In this document: in pieces, positions 17,384-26,003 of the stretch
Layout: every line of letters starts with the position of its first letter
How positions within the stretch are numbered: position 1 is the first letter of the stretch
NCBI GenBank assembly: GCA_015231755.1
Contig: JADGAZ010000006.1
Span: forward strand, 108,239-172,238
Reading direction: 5' to 3'
Length of the DNA: 64,000 nt
Source of the DNA: Magnetococcales bacterium
GTDB lineage: Bacteria; Pseudomonadota; Magnetococcia; Magnetococcales; Magnetaquicoccaceae
Translations under genes and position numbers: made by a program
The notes under the pieces: model-generated
The model's database searches: none
What the model was told of the DNA's origin: nothing
Seen by the model: only the letters and a program-made list of their open reading frames with translations

Positions 17384-19012
17384 TCAAATATCGGTGATGG
17401 GCAGGATGGTATCGTGATTCCAGGCCGCGTCGTCCCGATTGGGATAGTCGGTGGTGAAATGCAGACCCCGGCTTTCCTTGCGGTGAATGGCGGAACGGAT
17501 GATGAGGGAGGCCACCAGGGCGATATTGCGCAGTTCCAGCAGATCCCGGGAGATGCGGCAGTTCCAGTAGTATTCGTTGATCTCTTCTTGCACCATTTCG
17601 ATGCGGCGTCGGGCGCTGGCCAGACGACGGTTCGAGCGGACAATGCCCACATAGTTGCCCATGAAACGGCGGATTTCGTCCCAGTTGTGGGAGACGAGCA
17701 CCGCCTCCTGGCAGGGATGACAATCGAAGCTGTCCCACAACGGAATGTCGGGATGGGCGAAACGGGGGTGTTCCCGCATGGTCTGGAGCATGGAGGTACC
17801 GGCGGCTTCCGAAAAGACCAGACATTCCAGCAGACTGTTGGAGGCCAGACGGTTGGCGCCGTGCAGACCGGTATGGCTCACCTCGCCGATGGCGAACAGT
17901 CCATCGAGATCGGTACGCCCCTCCAGATCCGTGCTGACCCCGCCACAGGTATAGTGGGCCGCGGGCACCACGGGAATGGGTTCGGCGGTCATGTCGATGC
18001 CCAATTCCAGACATTTTTTGTGGATGTTGGGGAAATGCTCCTCGATGAAGGCGCTGCCTTTGGCCGTGATGTCCAGATAGACGCAACGATCCCCGGACCG
18101 TTTCATTTCGTAGTCGATGGCGCGGGCCACGATATCCCGGGGGGCCAGATCGGCCTTGGGGTGGTGACGGTGCATGAAGGGTTCGCCGTTTTTCATCACC
18201 AGAATGCCGCCTTCGCCGCGCACCGCTTCGGAAATCAGAAAGGATTTGGCCTTGGGGTGGTACAGGCAGGTGGGATGAAATTGGATGAACTCCATGTTGG
18301 CCACGCGACAACCGGCCCGATAGGCCATGGCGATACCATCCCCGGTGGCCACATCCGGGTTGGAGGTGTAACGGTAGACCTTTCCGGCTCCGCCGGAGGC
18401 CAGAATGGTGAAACGGGCTTGCAGGGTGAGTACCCGTCCGGTGGCGATTTCCAGGGCGTAACAGCCGAAGCAGCGGTTGGGCTGTCCCGGCGCGAAAATG
18501 CCCATTTTGCGGGACGTGACCAGATCGATGGCCATGTGATCGGCGAGGATCCGGATGCGCGGATGCTGCAAGGCCCGTTCCAGCAGGATTTCGATCACGG
18601 CCCGACCGGTGGCGTCGGCGGTGTGGATCACCCGTCGGGTGGAGTGTCCTCCCTCCTTGGTGAGATGAAATCCGCCTTGGCTTTCCCGCGTGAAGGGGGC
18701 GCCCAGATCCAACAGACGGCGGATGGAACGGGGTCCGTGTTCCACCACATGGCGCACCGTGTCTTCGTGACACAGGCCGGCGCCGGCCACCAGGGTATCG
18801 GTGATGTGGGAGTCCAGATCGTCGGCGGGATCCAAAACCGCCGCGATGCCCCCCTGGGCGTAATAACTGTTGGATTCACCGGCTTCTGCTTTGGTGAGCA
18901 CCAACACGTCGCCGTGTCCGGCCAGACGCAAGGCCAGATCCAAACCGGCGACTCCGGCACCGATGATCAGGAAATCGGCGGTGAGAGGACGTGATTGCAT
19001 GAAAGTGGACAT
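17384..19012 (-). CDS. nadB: L-aspartate oxidase (quinolinate synthesis)
   Basis: This flavoenzyme oxidises L-aspartate to iminoaspartate, the first step of de novo NAD synthesis in the cytosol; NadA then makes quinolinate. The protein is 542 aa, as usual for the family. The N-terminal FAD motif is IIGAGVAGLDLALRL, followed by the family hallmarks SNSYYAQGGIAA, the active-site region EFIQFHPTCLY and the C-terminal GLFAIGEVSHTGLHGANRL. The C-terminal helical domain has RRIEMVQEEI. A second ATG four codons in (MQSRPLTADF) is an alternative start; neither has a strong ribosome site. No nadA or nadC lies beside it. It is divergent from rpoE and convergent with the exporter operon. Confidence 0.95.
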   Translation of the reverse strand: MSTFMQSRPLTADFLIIGAGVAGLDLALRLAGHGDVLVLTKAEAGESNSYYAQGGIAAVLDPADDLDSHITDTLVAGAGLCHEDTVRHVVEHGPRSIRRLLDLGAPFTRESQGGFHLTKEGGHSTRRVIHTADATGRAVIEILLERALQHPRIRILADHMAIDLVTSRKMGIFAPGQPNRCFGCYALEIATGRVLTLQARFTILASGGAGKVYRYTSNPDVATGDGIAMAYRAGCRVANMEFIQFHPTCLYHPKAKSFLISEAVRGEGGILVMKNGEPFMHRHHPKADLAPRDIVARAIDYEMKRSGDRCVYLDITAKGSAFIEEHFPNIHKKCLELGIDMTAEPIPVVPAAHYTCGGVSTDLEGRTDLDGLFAIGEVSHTGLHGANRLASNSLLECLVFSEAAGTSMLQTMREHPRFAHPDIPLWDSFDCHPCQEAVLVSHNWDEIRRFMGNYVGIVRSNRRLASARRRIEMVQEEINEYYWNCRISRDLLELRNIALVASLIIRSAIHRKESRGLHFTTDYPNRDDAAWNHDTILPITDI

Positions 19013-19166
19013 GGGGCACTATTGTGGGAGAGAGTGGCGCGCTGTCAAGAGTCTTTGATGGAGAATTTGCCGGCGGGGCGTTTCGGCATCTTGAATCATG
19101 GCGCCGAATTGGTGTTTAATGGTGTGTGACCCCTGAGTGTTGGTAACGACGTGGAGCCCTGTACGC

Positions 19167-19817
19167 GTGAGCGGTGACGATAACGACCTGAATGGGAGTG
19201 ATGACGCGGATAGCCTCCTTGTGGCCCATGCCCAAAAAGGGGATAATAAGGCCTTCGAGGTCTTGGTGCGTCGTTACCAGGGCAAGGTGGCCTCCACCAT
19301 CGCCCGGATCGTCTCCGATCCGGACAAGGTGCTGGACCTGACCCAGGAGACCTTCATCAAGGCCTATCGGGCGTTGGAAAAATTCCGTGGCGAGTCGGCG
19401 TTTTACACTTGGCTTTACCGCATCGCCGTCAATACGGGGAAAAATCATCTGCTCTCCAAGAATCGTGGACTGGCCATGTCCGACGAGGAGTTGGAGGACT
19501 CGGAACGCATGGCACCGCAATTGCGTAACCATGAAACACCGGAACGGTTGATTTTACGGCAGGAAATGATGACCAATCTGCGTCAGGCCATCGACGCGCT
19601 GCCGGAACAAATGCGTCAGGCGATCCAGATGCGCGATGTGGAGGGTCACTCCTACGAAGAGATCGCCAAGGCTTTGCACTGTCCCATCGGTACCGTGCGT
19701 TCCCGGATCTACCGCAGTCGGCAGGAGATCATGGATCGCATGCAGGCTTATCTGCAAGACAGGAATCAACACGGGTTTCCCCCCGGTCATCATCATGCTG
19801 GAGGGCACGAGCGATGA
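19167..19817 (+). CDS. rpoE: RNA polymerase sigma-E (ECF) envelope-stress sigma factor
   Basis: This is an ECF sigma factor closely resembling E. coli RpoE, directing the envelope stress response. Region 2 shows VRRYQGKVAS, LTQETFIKAYRALEKFRG and SAFYTWLYRIAVNT; region 4 shows MRDVEGHSYEEIAKALHCP and GTVRSRIYRSR. The GTG at 19167 is preferred, since GGAG sits 11 nt upstream and gives 216 aa. The frame is open to another GTG at 19137 without a ribosome site. The C-terminus has an extra ~25 residues (His/Gly-rich, PPGHHHAGG) compared with E. coli. Its stop overlaps the rseA start by ATGA. The operon continues rseA, rseC, degP. Confidence 0.95.
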   Translation: MSGDDNDLNGSDDADSLLVAHAQKGDNKAFEVLVRRYQGKVASTIARIVSDPDKVLDLTQETFIKAYRALEKFRGESAFYTWLYRIAVNTGKNHLLSKNRGLAMSDEELEDSERMAPQLRNHETPERLILRQEMMTNLRQAIDALPEQMRQAIQMRDVEGHSYEEIAKALHCPIGTVRSRIYRSRQEIMDRMQAYLQDRNQHGFPPGHHHAGGHER

Positions 19818-20191
19818 GTCAGACGAATAACGATTGTAATCCGGAATTGGTCTCGGCCTTTCTGGATAACGAACTGGACCGGATCATTGTCGGTCATGTG
19901 GCCAAACATCTCATTCACTGTGATCATTGTTGTCAGGCCATGGGGCGTCTGGCCCAGATCCGTGACCTGATGATGGCTGGCCAACTGCCCTGGTTCGAGG
20001 GGGAACGGTTCACACAGTCGGTGATGATGGCCATCAACAACGAAAAAAGTACCTCCCCCCGGGAGCGGTTGCGTGACCGGTTGCTCCGCTTCGGGATTCC
20101 GGCCCTGTTCGTGGGCACCATCCTTGCCGAGGTTCTGCCATCCACCTTGGATGCCGCCAATCATGTTGAATACCAGGAAATCCATAGTTGA
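19814..20191 (+). CDS. rseA: Anti-sigma-E factor, RseA-like (short)
   Basis: This is a single-pass anti-sigma factor that should hold RpoE at the membrane until regulated proteolysis frees it. The protein is 125 aa. The N-terminal part starts like RseA (ELVSAFLDNELD) and contains a zinc-finger-like H-x3-C-x2-C motif (HLIHCDHC). One membrane segment lies near residues 90-110 (LLRFGIPALFVGTILAEVL). Only about 15-20 residues remain for the periplasm, against about 100 in E. coli RseA (216 aa). Site-1 proteolysis and RseB binding as in E. coli therefore look unlikely. The position between rpoE and rseC, with a 4 bp overlap to rpoE, is the main support. Confidence 0.82.
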   Translation: MSQTNNDCNPELVSAFLDNELDRIIVGHVAKHLIHCDHCCQAMGRLAQIRDLMMAGQLPWFEGERFTQSVMMAINNEKSTSPRERLRDRLLRFGIPALFVGTILAEVLPSTLDAANHVEYQEIHS

Positions 20192-20216
20192 CCCACATCG
20201 AGCGGGGCGCCCCAAA

Positions 20217-20705
20217 ATGATACGGGAAGAGGGGATTGTCGTGGCCCTGGAAGGGGACTACGCGGTTGTCAGCGGTCAGAGACAGAAAATGTGTGGCACT
20301 TGCCACAACGTCAATACCTGTACCGTACTCTCCGGTGGATTGGGACAGCGCTCCATCAAGGTCCATGCCCTGAATGCCTGTCATGCCCGGGTCGGGGAAC
20401 GGGTCTTCATCGAAATCTCCGAGCGGAGTTTTCTCAGAGCCTCGTTTCTGGTCTACATTCTGCCCCTGGTGGTGCTGTTCGCCACGGTGTCGTGGGCCCG
20501 GTATCTGATGCAGACCATGGCTTGGCAGATCGACATCGAGGCCTTTTCCGCCCTGGTGGGACTGCTTTCCCTGGTTGTCACCTTCCTTTGGCTGCGGCAA
20601 CGCTCCGGGCGGTATGACCGGGGGCATCGGGAAGGAGGTCCGGTGGTCGTGGAAATCCTTGAGGCGGACATGTGTCACCACTCCCCTCCCAGTTTTCTCT
20701 CCTGA
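20217..20705 (+). CDS. rseC: RseC/MucC-family SoxR-reducing/positive regulator protein
   Basis: This is an inner membrane protein of the RseC/MucC family, 162 aa from the ATG at 20217. It starts IREEGIVVALEGDYAVV, typical of the family, and carries a cysteine-rich cytosolic segment (CGTCHNVNTC) thought to bind an Fe-S cluster. Two membrane helices follow (about residues 75-95 and 105-125), and it ends in a short tail. In other bacteria the family modulates sigma-E or forms part of the SoxR-reducing system. It lies 25 bp after rseA in the same operon. No rseB lies between them. Confidence 0.85.
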   Translation: MIREEGIVVALEGDYAVVSGQRQKMCGTCHNVNTCTVLSGGLGQRSIKVHALNACHARVGERVFIEISERSFLRASFLVYILPLVVLFATVSWARYLMQTMAWQIDIEAFSALVGLLSLVVTFLWLRQRSGRYDRGHREGGPVVVEILEADMCHHSPPSFLS

Positions 20706-20729
20706 AACCAAAAAGGAACTTACAGCATC

Positions 20730-22214
20730 ATGTCGAGGATCAAGCAGCGGGTGATCTCCTGGTGGGTTGTATTGGCGGTGTGTGTGGGCGTCGCGTTTCC
20801 GGCTGGTGCGACGACCAATCTTCCCGATCTGGTTCCCCTGGTCAAGAAGCTTCAGCCGGTGGTGGTGAACATCAGTTCCAGTCAGAACATCAAACCCCCC
20901 ACCACTAAACAAGACAAAGCCATGCCCCATATGCCCAAGGGCGGTGAATCCCAACTGGACGAATTCTTTCGGCGTTTCTTCGAGCAGGGACCGGACCAGC
21001 AGCCGATCCCTTCCCGCAGTCTGGGTTCCGGGGTGATCATCGACGAGTCCGGCTATATTCTCACCAATCACCACGTGGTGGACGAGGCGGATGAGATTCA
21101 GGTGCGGCTTTCCGACGAACGGGAGTTCACCGCCACCGTGGTGGGACGGGATGCCAAAAGCGATCTGGCCCTGATTCGCATCAAGACCGATGGCAAATTG
21201 CCTGTGGCCGATCTGGGCGACTCGGAAAAGGCCGAGGTGGGATCCTGGGTGGTGGCCATCGGCAATCCTTTTGGTCTGGAAGCCTCGGTGACCGTGGGCA
21301 TCATCTCCGCCCGGGGACGCAGCATCGGTACGGGTCCTTATGACAACTTTCTCCAGACCGACGCAGCCATCAATCCGGGCAATTCGGGTGGACCTTTGTT
21401 CAATCTGCAAGGGGAAGTGATCGGCATCAATACCGCGATCTTTTCTCGTTCCGGGGGCAACATGGGGATCGGTTTCGCCATCCCGATCAACATGGCCAAG
21501 TCGATTGTTACCCAGTTGCGGGCCTCCGGAAAGGTGACCCGCGGCTGGCTGGGGGTGCGTATCCAGGCGGTCACCAAGGAGTTGGCCGAAGCCCTGGGGA
21601 TCGGTGCCCAGCGCGGCGCCCTGGTGGCCAGCGTGGAACCGAAAAGTCCCGCGGATCTGGCCGGCGTGGTGGCCGGGGATGTTATCGTCCGTTTCGACGG
21701 TCACGAAGTGGGACGCATGAAGGAACTGCCCGCTGTGGTGGCGGAAACGCCGGTCAACAAAAAAGTCACCATGGAGGTGATCCGCAATGGTGCTGCCAAA
21801 ACCCTGAATGTGGTGGTGGCCACCATGCGTGACGATGACGACGCCAGTCCCGAAGAATCGGGACATGCCGAGTCATCCAAGGAACGCAATCTGATGGGTG
21901 TCGCTGTTCAGCCTCTTTCCGCCGATTGGCGCGCCCGCCTCGAACTGCCCGCCGAGGCCAATGGCGTGGTGGTCGCTTCGGTGGAAACCGGTTCTGCGGC
22001 AGAGCACGCCGGGGTGCGTCCCGGGGATCTGATCCAGGAAATCAATCGTAAACCGGTGAAAACCGTCAATGATTTCCGTGCCATGGCCGCCAAGTTGGAG
22101 CCGGGACAAACGTTGCTGGTCCTGATGCAACGGGGAGGAGAACCGCTCTTCATGGCGATTCAACTGCCGGCCAAAGGACAGACTCCCGCACAACCCGCGC
22201 CCAAAAAACCTTGA
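20730..22214 (+). CDS. degP: Periplasmic serine protease/chaperone DegP (MucD/HtrA)
   Basis: This HtrA-family protease degrades or refolds damaged envelope proteins, 494 aa. The signal peptide core is VVLAVCVGVAFP, with cleavage near AGA. The catalytic triad is visible: His in TNHHVV (near residue 115), Asp in SDLALI (near 145) and Ser in GNSGGP (near 220). Two PDZ domains follow (about 265-355 and 400-480), with GWLGV, GALVASV and GVVVASVE landmarks. The order rpoE-rseA-rseC-degP mirrors the algU-mucABCD operon of Pseudomonas, with the mucB slot missing. A GGAA ribosome site lies close to the ATG. No degS or degQ homologue is in the window. Confidence 0.95.
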   Translation: MSRIKQRVISWWVVLAVCVGVAFPAGATTNLPDLVPLVKKLQPVVVNISSSQNIKPPTTKQDKAMPHMPKGGESQLDEFFRRFFEQGPDQQPIPSRSLGSGVIIDESGYILTNHHVVDEADEIQVRLSDEREFTATVVGRDAKSDLALIRIKTDGKLPVADLGDSEKAEVGSWVVAIGNPFGLEASVTVGIISARGRSIGTGPYDNFLQTDAAINPGNSGGPLFNLQGEVIGINTAIFSRSGGNMGIGFAIPINMAKSIVTQLRASGKVTRGWLGVRIQAVTKELAEALGIGAQRGALVASVEPKSPADLAGVVAGDVIVRFDGHEVGRMKELPAVVAETPVNKKVTMEVIRNGAAKTLNVVVATMRDDDDASPEESGHAESSKERNLMGVAVQPLSADWRARLELPAEANGVVVASVETGSAAEHAGVRPGDLIQEINRKPVKTVNDFRAMAAKLEPGQTLLVLMQRGGEPLFMAIQLPAKGQTPAQPAPKKP

Positions 22215-22252
22215 TGCGTGGGAGAATCCATCGCCGCGGTGTGTATAAAAGG

Positions 22253-22281
22253 TTGAACATTGGGTGAGAATGAGTTATCCT
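22253..22281 (+). promoter_or_regulatory. Sigma-70-type promoter of rpsU
   Basis: TTGAAC (22253-22258) and TATCCT (22276-22281) are separated by exactly 17 bp, about 90 bp before the rpsU start. It is the best-spaced promoter in this intergenic region. Confidence 0.55.
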
Positions 22282-22368
22282 GAGATGATTTTAACGTTCC
22301 CTAAAAGGGGAGCGGTGTCAGTAAAGGCCCATTGTCCGGTTTCAAAAACAAAGGAGGAGTGATCTTTC

Positions 22369-22575
22369 GTGAGGATTGACGTTTACGATAATAATGTGGA
22401 TCAAGCCATTCGGGTTTTGAAAAAGAAAATGATCCGGGAAGGCATGTTCAGGGAAATGAAGAAACGGAAATTCTTCGAGAAACCTTCCGAGCGCAAGCGT
22501 CGGAAAAAAGCCGAAGCGGTCCGTCGGTTGCGGAAGAAGATTCGTCGTTCATCCGTGGCGGGTGGTTCGGCATAG
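22369..22575 (+). CDS. rpsU: Small ribosomal subunit protein bS21
   Basis: This 68 aa basic protein of the 30S subunit sits near the 3' end of 16S rRNA and helps initiation. It starts with GTG at 22369 behind a strong AAGGAGGAG site. The sequence follows the S21 pattern: [20 protein letters not shown], then [20 protein letters not shown] and a highly basic C-terminus. It appears monocistronic, with its own promoter and a possible downstream terminator. Confidence 0.95.
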   Translation: MRIDVYDNNVDQAIRVLKKKMIREGMFREMKKRKFFEKPSERKRRKKAEAVRRLRKKIRRSSVAGGSA

Positions 22576-22603
22576 AATCGGTTTTTTCCACTTCGTGTCG
22601 TCG

Positions 22604-22660
22604 AGCCGGGTCTGTGGGGCAACTCTTGTTTCGCCGGACCCGGCTTGCGGTGCTTTTTCC
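22604..22660 (+). terminator. Possible terminator after rpsU
   Basis: A perfect 9 bp inverted repeat (AGCCGGGTC at 22604-22612, GACCCGGCT at 22637-22645) has a 24 nt loop and is followed by a short T-rich run. The large loop makes it weaker than a textbook terminator. The rest of the 22576-22964 gap holds no convincing gene. Confidence 0.4.
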
Positions 22661-22964
22661 CTCTGTGTTTGTTTTCCCATGACTCCCTTGGGGCTGTTGA
22701 TTGGGCCTTTTCAAGGTTTCTCCCTTCTCTTGTCGCACCTCGTCCACCCTGACTGACAAGGGCGGTCGCTTCTTTAATTCTCGTCAAGCCAATACCCTAC
22801 GATTGATTCATGGAACCGAATGACAGGGTTCCTGGTCTGGAATGGATATCCCGACCCGGCAAAGCATTGGGTGTCGATTGGGCGCCGTTGCCGCGGTTTG
22901 CACGATTCTTCATTGTATTGCCTGGAAACTTCCCGCGACCCTTTTTGCGAAGGCAGGTGTCAGC

Positions 22965-23777
22965 ATGTCATCCCTTGGAATGCCGGTCGAAAACAACATG
23001 ATTTCGGATCGCCCCTATTACGAGGCCATGGGGGCCGAGATCGATTTGTTTGTCGCAGCCTATCAGAATCATCTGCCTTTGCTGATCAAAGGCCCTACGG
23101 GGTGTGGCAAGACCCGCTTTGTGGAATACATGGCCTGGCGGTTGAAAAGACCCTTGATCACGGTTTCCTGCCACGAGGACATGACCACCAGCGATCTGGT
23201 GGGCCGTTATCTGGTGGTGGGAGGGGAGACGGTCTGGCAGGATGGTCCCTTGACCCGGGCGGTACGTCATGGCTGCATCTGTTATCTGGACGAGATCGTC
23301 GAGGCCCGCAAGGATACCATTGTGGTGATCCATCCCCTGGCGGACGACCGGCGCATTCTGCCCATCGAAAAACTCGGGATTCTGTTGAGGGCCGCGCCGG
23401 AGTTCGGCTTGGTGATTTCGTACAATCCCAGCTATCAGAGTGTGCTCAAGGATCTGAAACAAAGTACCCGACAGCGGTTTGTCGCCATGGAGTTCGACTA
23501 TCCATCGTTGGAACAAGAGGCGTTGATCATCCGCAACGAAACCGGTCTGGATGGGGAGATGGCCCATCTTCTGGTCCGTTTTGCCCAGTTGACCCGCAAC
23601 CTGAAAGGCAATGGCCTGGAAGAAGGGGCCAGCACCCGGCTGTTGGTACACGCGGCCAAGTTGATTCTTGCGGGTCGGTCCCCCGCTGATGCCTGTTCAG
23701 CCGCCATCATTCGGGTGTTGACCGATGACCCGGATATGAACGGGGCCATGCGTTCTCTCAGCGAATCGATTTTTTAG
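22965..23777 (+). CDS. cbbQ: MoxR-type AAA+ ATPase, CbbQ/NirQ/NorQ family
   Basis: This AAA+ ATPase works as an activase together with the VWA protein encoded next to it, 270 aa. Starting at ATG 22965 gives the usual CbbQ length; the frame is open further upstream, but that part does not look like the family. Walker A is GPTGCGKT (near residue 42) and Walker B is CYLDEI. Further family marks are TVSCHEDMTTSDLVGRYL, WQDGPLTRAV and the arginine region STRQRFVA. Members activate Rubisco (CbbQ) or help mature NO reductase or other metal enzymes (NorQ, NirQ). No Rubisco or nor gene lies in the window, so the client is unknown. It is 8 bp upstream of its VWA partner. Confidence 0.88.
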   Translation: MSSLGMPVENNMISDRPYYEAMGAEIDLFVAAYQNHLPLLIKGPTGCGKTRFVEYMAWRLKRPLITVSCHEDMTTSDLVGRYLVVGGETVWQDGPLTRAVRHGCICYLDEIVEARKDTIVVIHPLADDRRILPIEKLGILLRAAPEFGLVISYNPSYQSVLKDLKQSTRQRFVAMEFDYPSLEQEALIIRNETGLDGEMAHLLVRFAQLTRNLKGNGLEEGASTRLLVHAAKLILAGRSPADACSAAIIRVLTDDPDMNGAMRSLSESIF

Positions 23778-23785
23778 GCGGCATC

Positions 23786-25909
23786 ATGACTCCGGAACCG
23801 TTGGCACTCTCCGTGGAGGATTTGGAAGAGCGGCTGGAAGAGATTCTGGAGGCGGCCCTCTCCTCCCGTCGTACCGTCACCGGACTGGCCCAGGATTGGG
23901 CGTCGCGACCCGTCGGGCAGCAACAGACCTTGTTGCACTGGTTGCCGATTCTGGCGCGAATCAATCCGGAACTGGCGTTTCAGTGTGCCCGGCAATTGCC
24001 CCCCTTTCTGGATCGGTTGCGTGACGAGTCGTTGAGATCCTGGCTGGGCGCCATCATGACCCGTTACGATCAGGAGGGGCTGCAAAAGTCCCTGGAGCTG
24101 CTCAAACAGGGGCCGCAGCGTCATGACCGGGTGGAAGGGACTCTCTTTTTGTCTGATCTGGTGGGGGAGTTGACGGTTTTCGTGACCGGTCTGGGGGGGC
24201 GTCGTCTTGCCATCGAGGAGGGCGTCGAGCCGCACACCAACACGGAAACCCTGTTTTTGCCGGTCTCTTTGTGTCTGGGAAACCGGACCGGGGAGAGCCA
24301 TCGCCTGTATCGCTGTCTGGCGGCCCATTTGTGGGGGTTGGGGCGTTATGGGACTTTTTTCCCGGGACTGATGCAGCGTCTGGAGCTTTATCCGGATCCG
24401 GATCAGGCGGCCCGAATTTATCTCGCCTTGGAATCCCATCGGGTGGACGCCATCCTCACCCGGACCTTTCCCGGGTTGGGACGGTTCATGGCCCAGTGGC
24501 ACGACGACCGGAACCGTTTGCCGGACTCCTGGCGGGCGCCGGTGCGGGCGTTGATGGCGCCGGATGCGCAACGGGATTTGAGTCTGGATCATCTGGCCGG
24601 GTTGTATGGGGCCTCGTGTCCCCTGCCCATGCCGTTGCCGTTTCATGGCGCCGCGCTGTATCGACCCGCGCTCCAGGAGATGCAACGCCGCATCGAACAG
24701 GAACGCATTCTGTTTCGCAAAACCGTGGGAGAGGCGATTCGGGACAGCAAACCGGTGGATATGCCTGGAGTGGGCGGGCGTGATCTGGATCTGGAGTGTT
24801 GTCTGCTGCCGGACGGGAGTACTTTTGAAATGCGCCTGGATGGTCAACCGTTGCGGCTTCCCGAATCCTTGCATCCCGTGATGCGTTCCATCGTTCAGGA
24901 TCTGGGTTGCATTCCGCCGGAGTATCTGTCGGCGGCGGGTTCCGGGGGGTACGCCCTGATGGAATCGATGAGGCAGGAGGAGGATACGACCGAGGCCACC
25001 ATACGGAGGGAGGAGGCGGATGGCCGGGTGATCCGCTATTATGATGAATGGGATTGTCACCGCAACGACTATCGCAAGGCGTGGTGCGTGTTGCGGGAAC
25101 AGCCCATCTCCCCGACGGACGATCCGGTGGTTGCGTCGGCTTTGGAGAAATATCATGGCCTGTGGCAGGGAATCCGTCGCAGTTTCGAGCTGTTGCGGGG
25201 CGGGGATCAGTGGTTGCGACGCCAGGAGCGGGGAGACGAAGTGGATATGGATGCCCTGGTCCACTCCCTGGTGGACCGGCGCACCGGCGTGGAAATGGAC
25301 AGCCGATTGTTTCGTTATCGGCTTCACAAGGAGCGGGATGTGGCCACCTTGATCCTGGTGGATATGAGCGGCTCCACCAAGGGATGGGTCAATGATGCCA
25401 TCCGGGAGAGTCTGGTGCTGTTGTGCAAGGCGTTGCAGGTGTTGGGGGATCGTTTCGCGGTTTACGGTTTTTCCAGCATGACCCGCAAACATTGTGACAG
25501 TTTTGTGATCAAGAGTTTTGACCAACCGTACCATCCGGAGGTGGAACGCAACATCGCCGGCATCTGTCCCAAGGACTATACCCGCATGGGGGTGTTTTTG
25601 CGTCACGCCGCCTACCGGCTCAATCAGCAGGAGGCGCGTATTCGTTTGCTGATCACCCTGTCGGACGGCAAGCCGGAGGATTATGACAGCTTCCAGGATG
25701 GTTATCGGGGGCACTACGGCATGGAGGATACCCGTCAATCGTTGATCGAGGCCCGTCGCACCGGCATTCATCCGTTTTGCATTACCATCGACACGGAAGC
25801 CCGGGAATATCTGCCCCATCTGTATGGTCCGGCCCGCTTTGTGGTCATGGACGATGTGCGGACCCTGCCCCTGAAGATCGCCGATATCTATCGACGACTC
25901 ACCACCTGA
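23786..25909 (+). CDS. cbbO: VWA-domain protein, CbbO/NorD-like partner of the MoxR ATPase
   Basis: This is a 707 aa cytosolic protein with a long N-terminal helical region and a C-terminal von Willebrand A domain. The metal-ion-dependent adhesion site is complete: DMSGS (near residue 530), the later Thr in YTRMG and Asp in TLSDGKPEDYD. The family marks HKERD.ATLILVDMSGS and the DxRxLPxKIADIYRRL ending match CbbO/NorD. These proteins bind their client and recruit the CbbQ/NorQ hexamer. The start at 23786 follows the ATPase by 8 bp, so the two form an operon. CbbO and NorD cannot be told apart without a tree. Confidence 0.87.
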   Translation: MTPEPLALSVEDLEERLEEILEAALSSRRTVTGLAQDWASRPVGQQQTLLHWLPILARINPELAFQCARQLPPFLDRLRDESLRSWLGAIMTRYDQEGLQKSLELLKQGPQRHDRVEGTLFLSDLVGELTVFVTGLGGRRLAIEEGVEPHTNTETLFLPVSLCLGNRTGESHRLYRCLAAHLWGLGRYGTFFPGLMQRLELYPDPDQAARIYLALESHRVDAILTRTFPGLGRFMAQWHDDRNRLPDSWRAPVRALMAPDAQRDLSLDHLAGLYGASCPLPMPLPFHGAALYRPALQEMQRRIEQERILFRKTVGEAIRDSKPVDMPGVGGRDLDLECCLLPDGSTFEMRLDGQPLRLPESLHPVMRSIVQDLGCIPPEYLSAAGSGGYALMESMRQEEDTTEATIRREEADGRVIRYYDEWDCHRNDYRKAWCVLREQPISPTDDPVVASALEKYHGLWQGIRRSFELLRGGDQWLRRQERGDEVDMDALVHSLVDRRTGVEMDSRLFRYRLHKERDVATLILVDMSGSTKGWVNDAIRESLVLLCKALQVLGDRFAVYGFSSMTRKHCDSFVIKSFDQPYHPEVERNIAGICPKDYTRMGVFLRHAAYRLNQQEARIRLLITLSDGKPEDYDSFQDGYRGHYGMEDTRQSLIEARRTGIHPFCITIDTEAREYLPHLYGPARFVVMDDVRTLPLKIADIYRRLTT

Positions 25910-25911
25910 CT

Positions 25912-25961
25912 GACCACCGGATTGGAATCCGGCAACCAAGCGGTCAGCGCGGGTGGTGGTC
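25912..25961. repeat. Nested inverted repeat between convergent genes
   Basis: Outer arms GACCACC (25912-25918) and GGTGGTC (25955-25961) enclose a palindrome, CCGGATTGGAATCCGG (25917-25932). It lies between the converging VWA and pepF genes and may form RNA structure that ends transcription, but no T-run follows. Confidence 0.35.
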
Positions 25962-26003
25962 GCCGATGGCGGGTTGAGATGAACGTCTCGGATGGGGGCG
26001 TTT

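Noticed and set aside
17300..18994. Long plus-strand open frame opposite nadB
   Set aside because: The minus strand gives a complete L-aspartate oxidase with all motifs; the other frame is a shadow.
20717..20757. Sigma-E-like promoter (GGAACTT...TCAA) at the degP start
   Set aside because: The spacing to a TC element is wrong and the candidate overlaps the ribosome site and start codon of degP.
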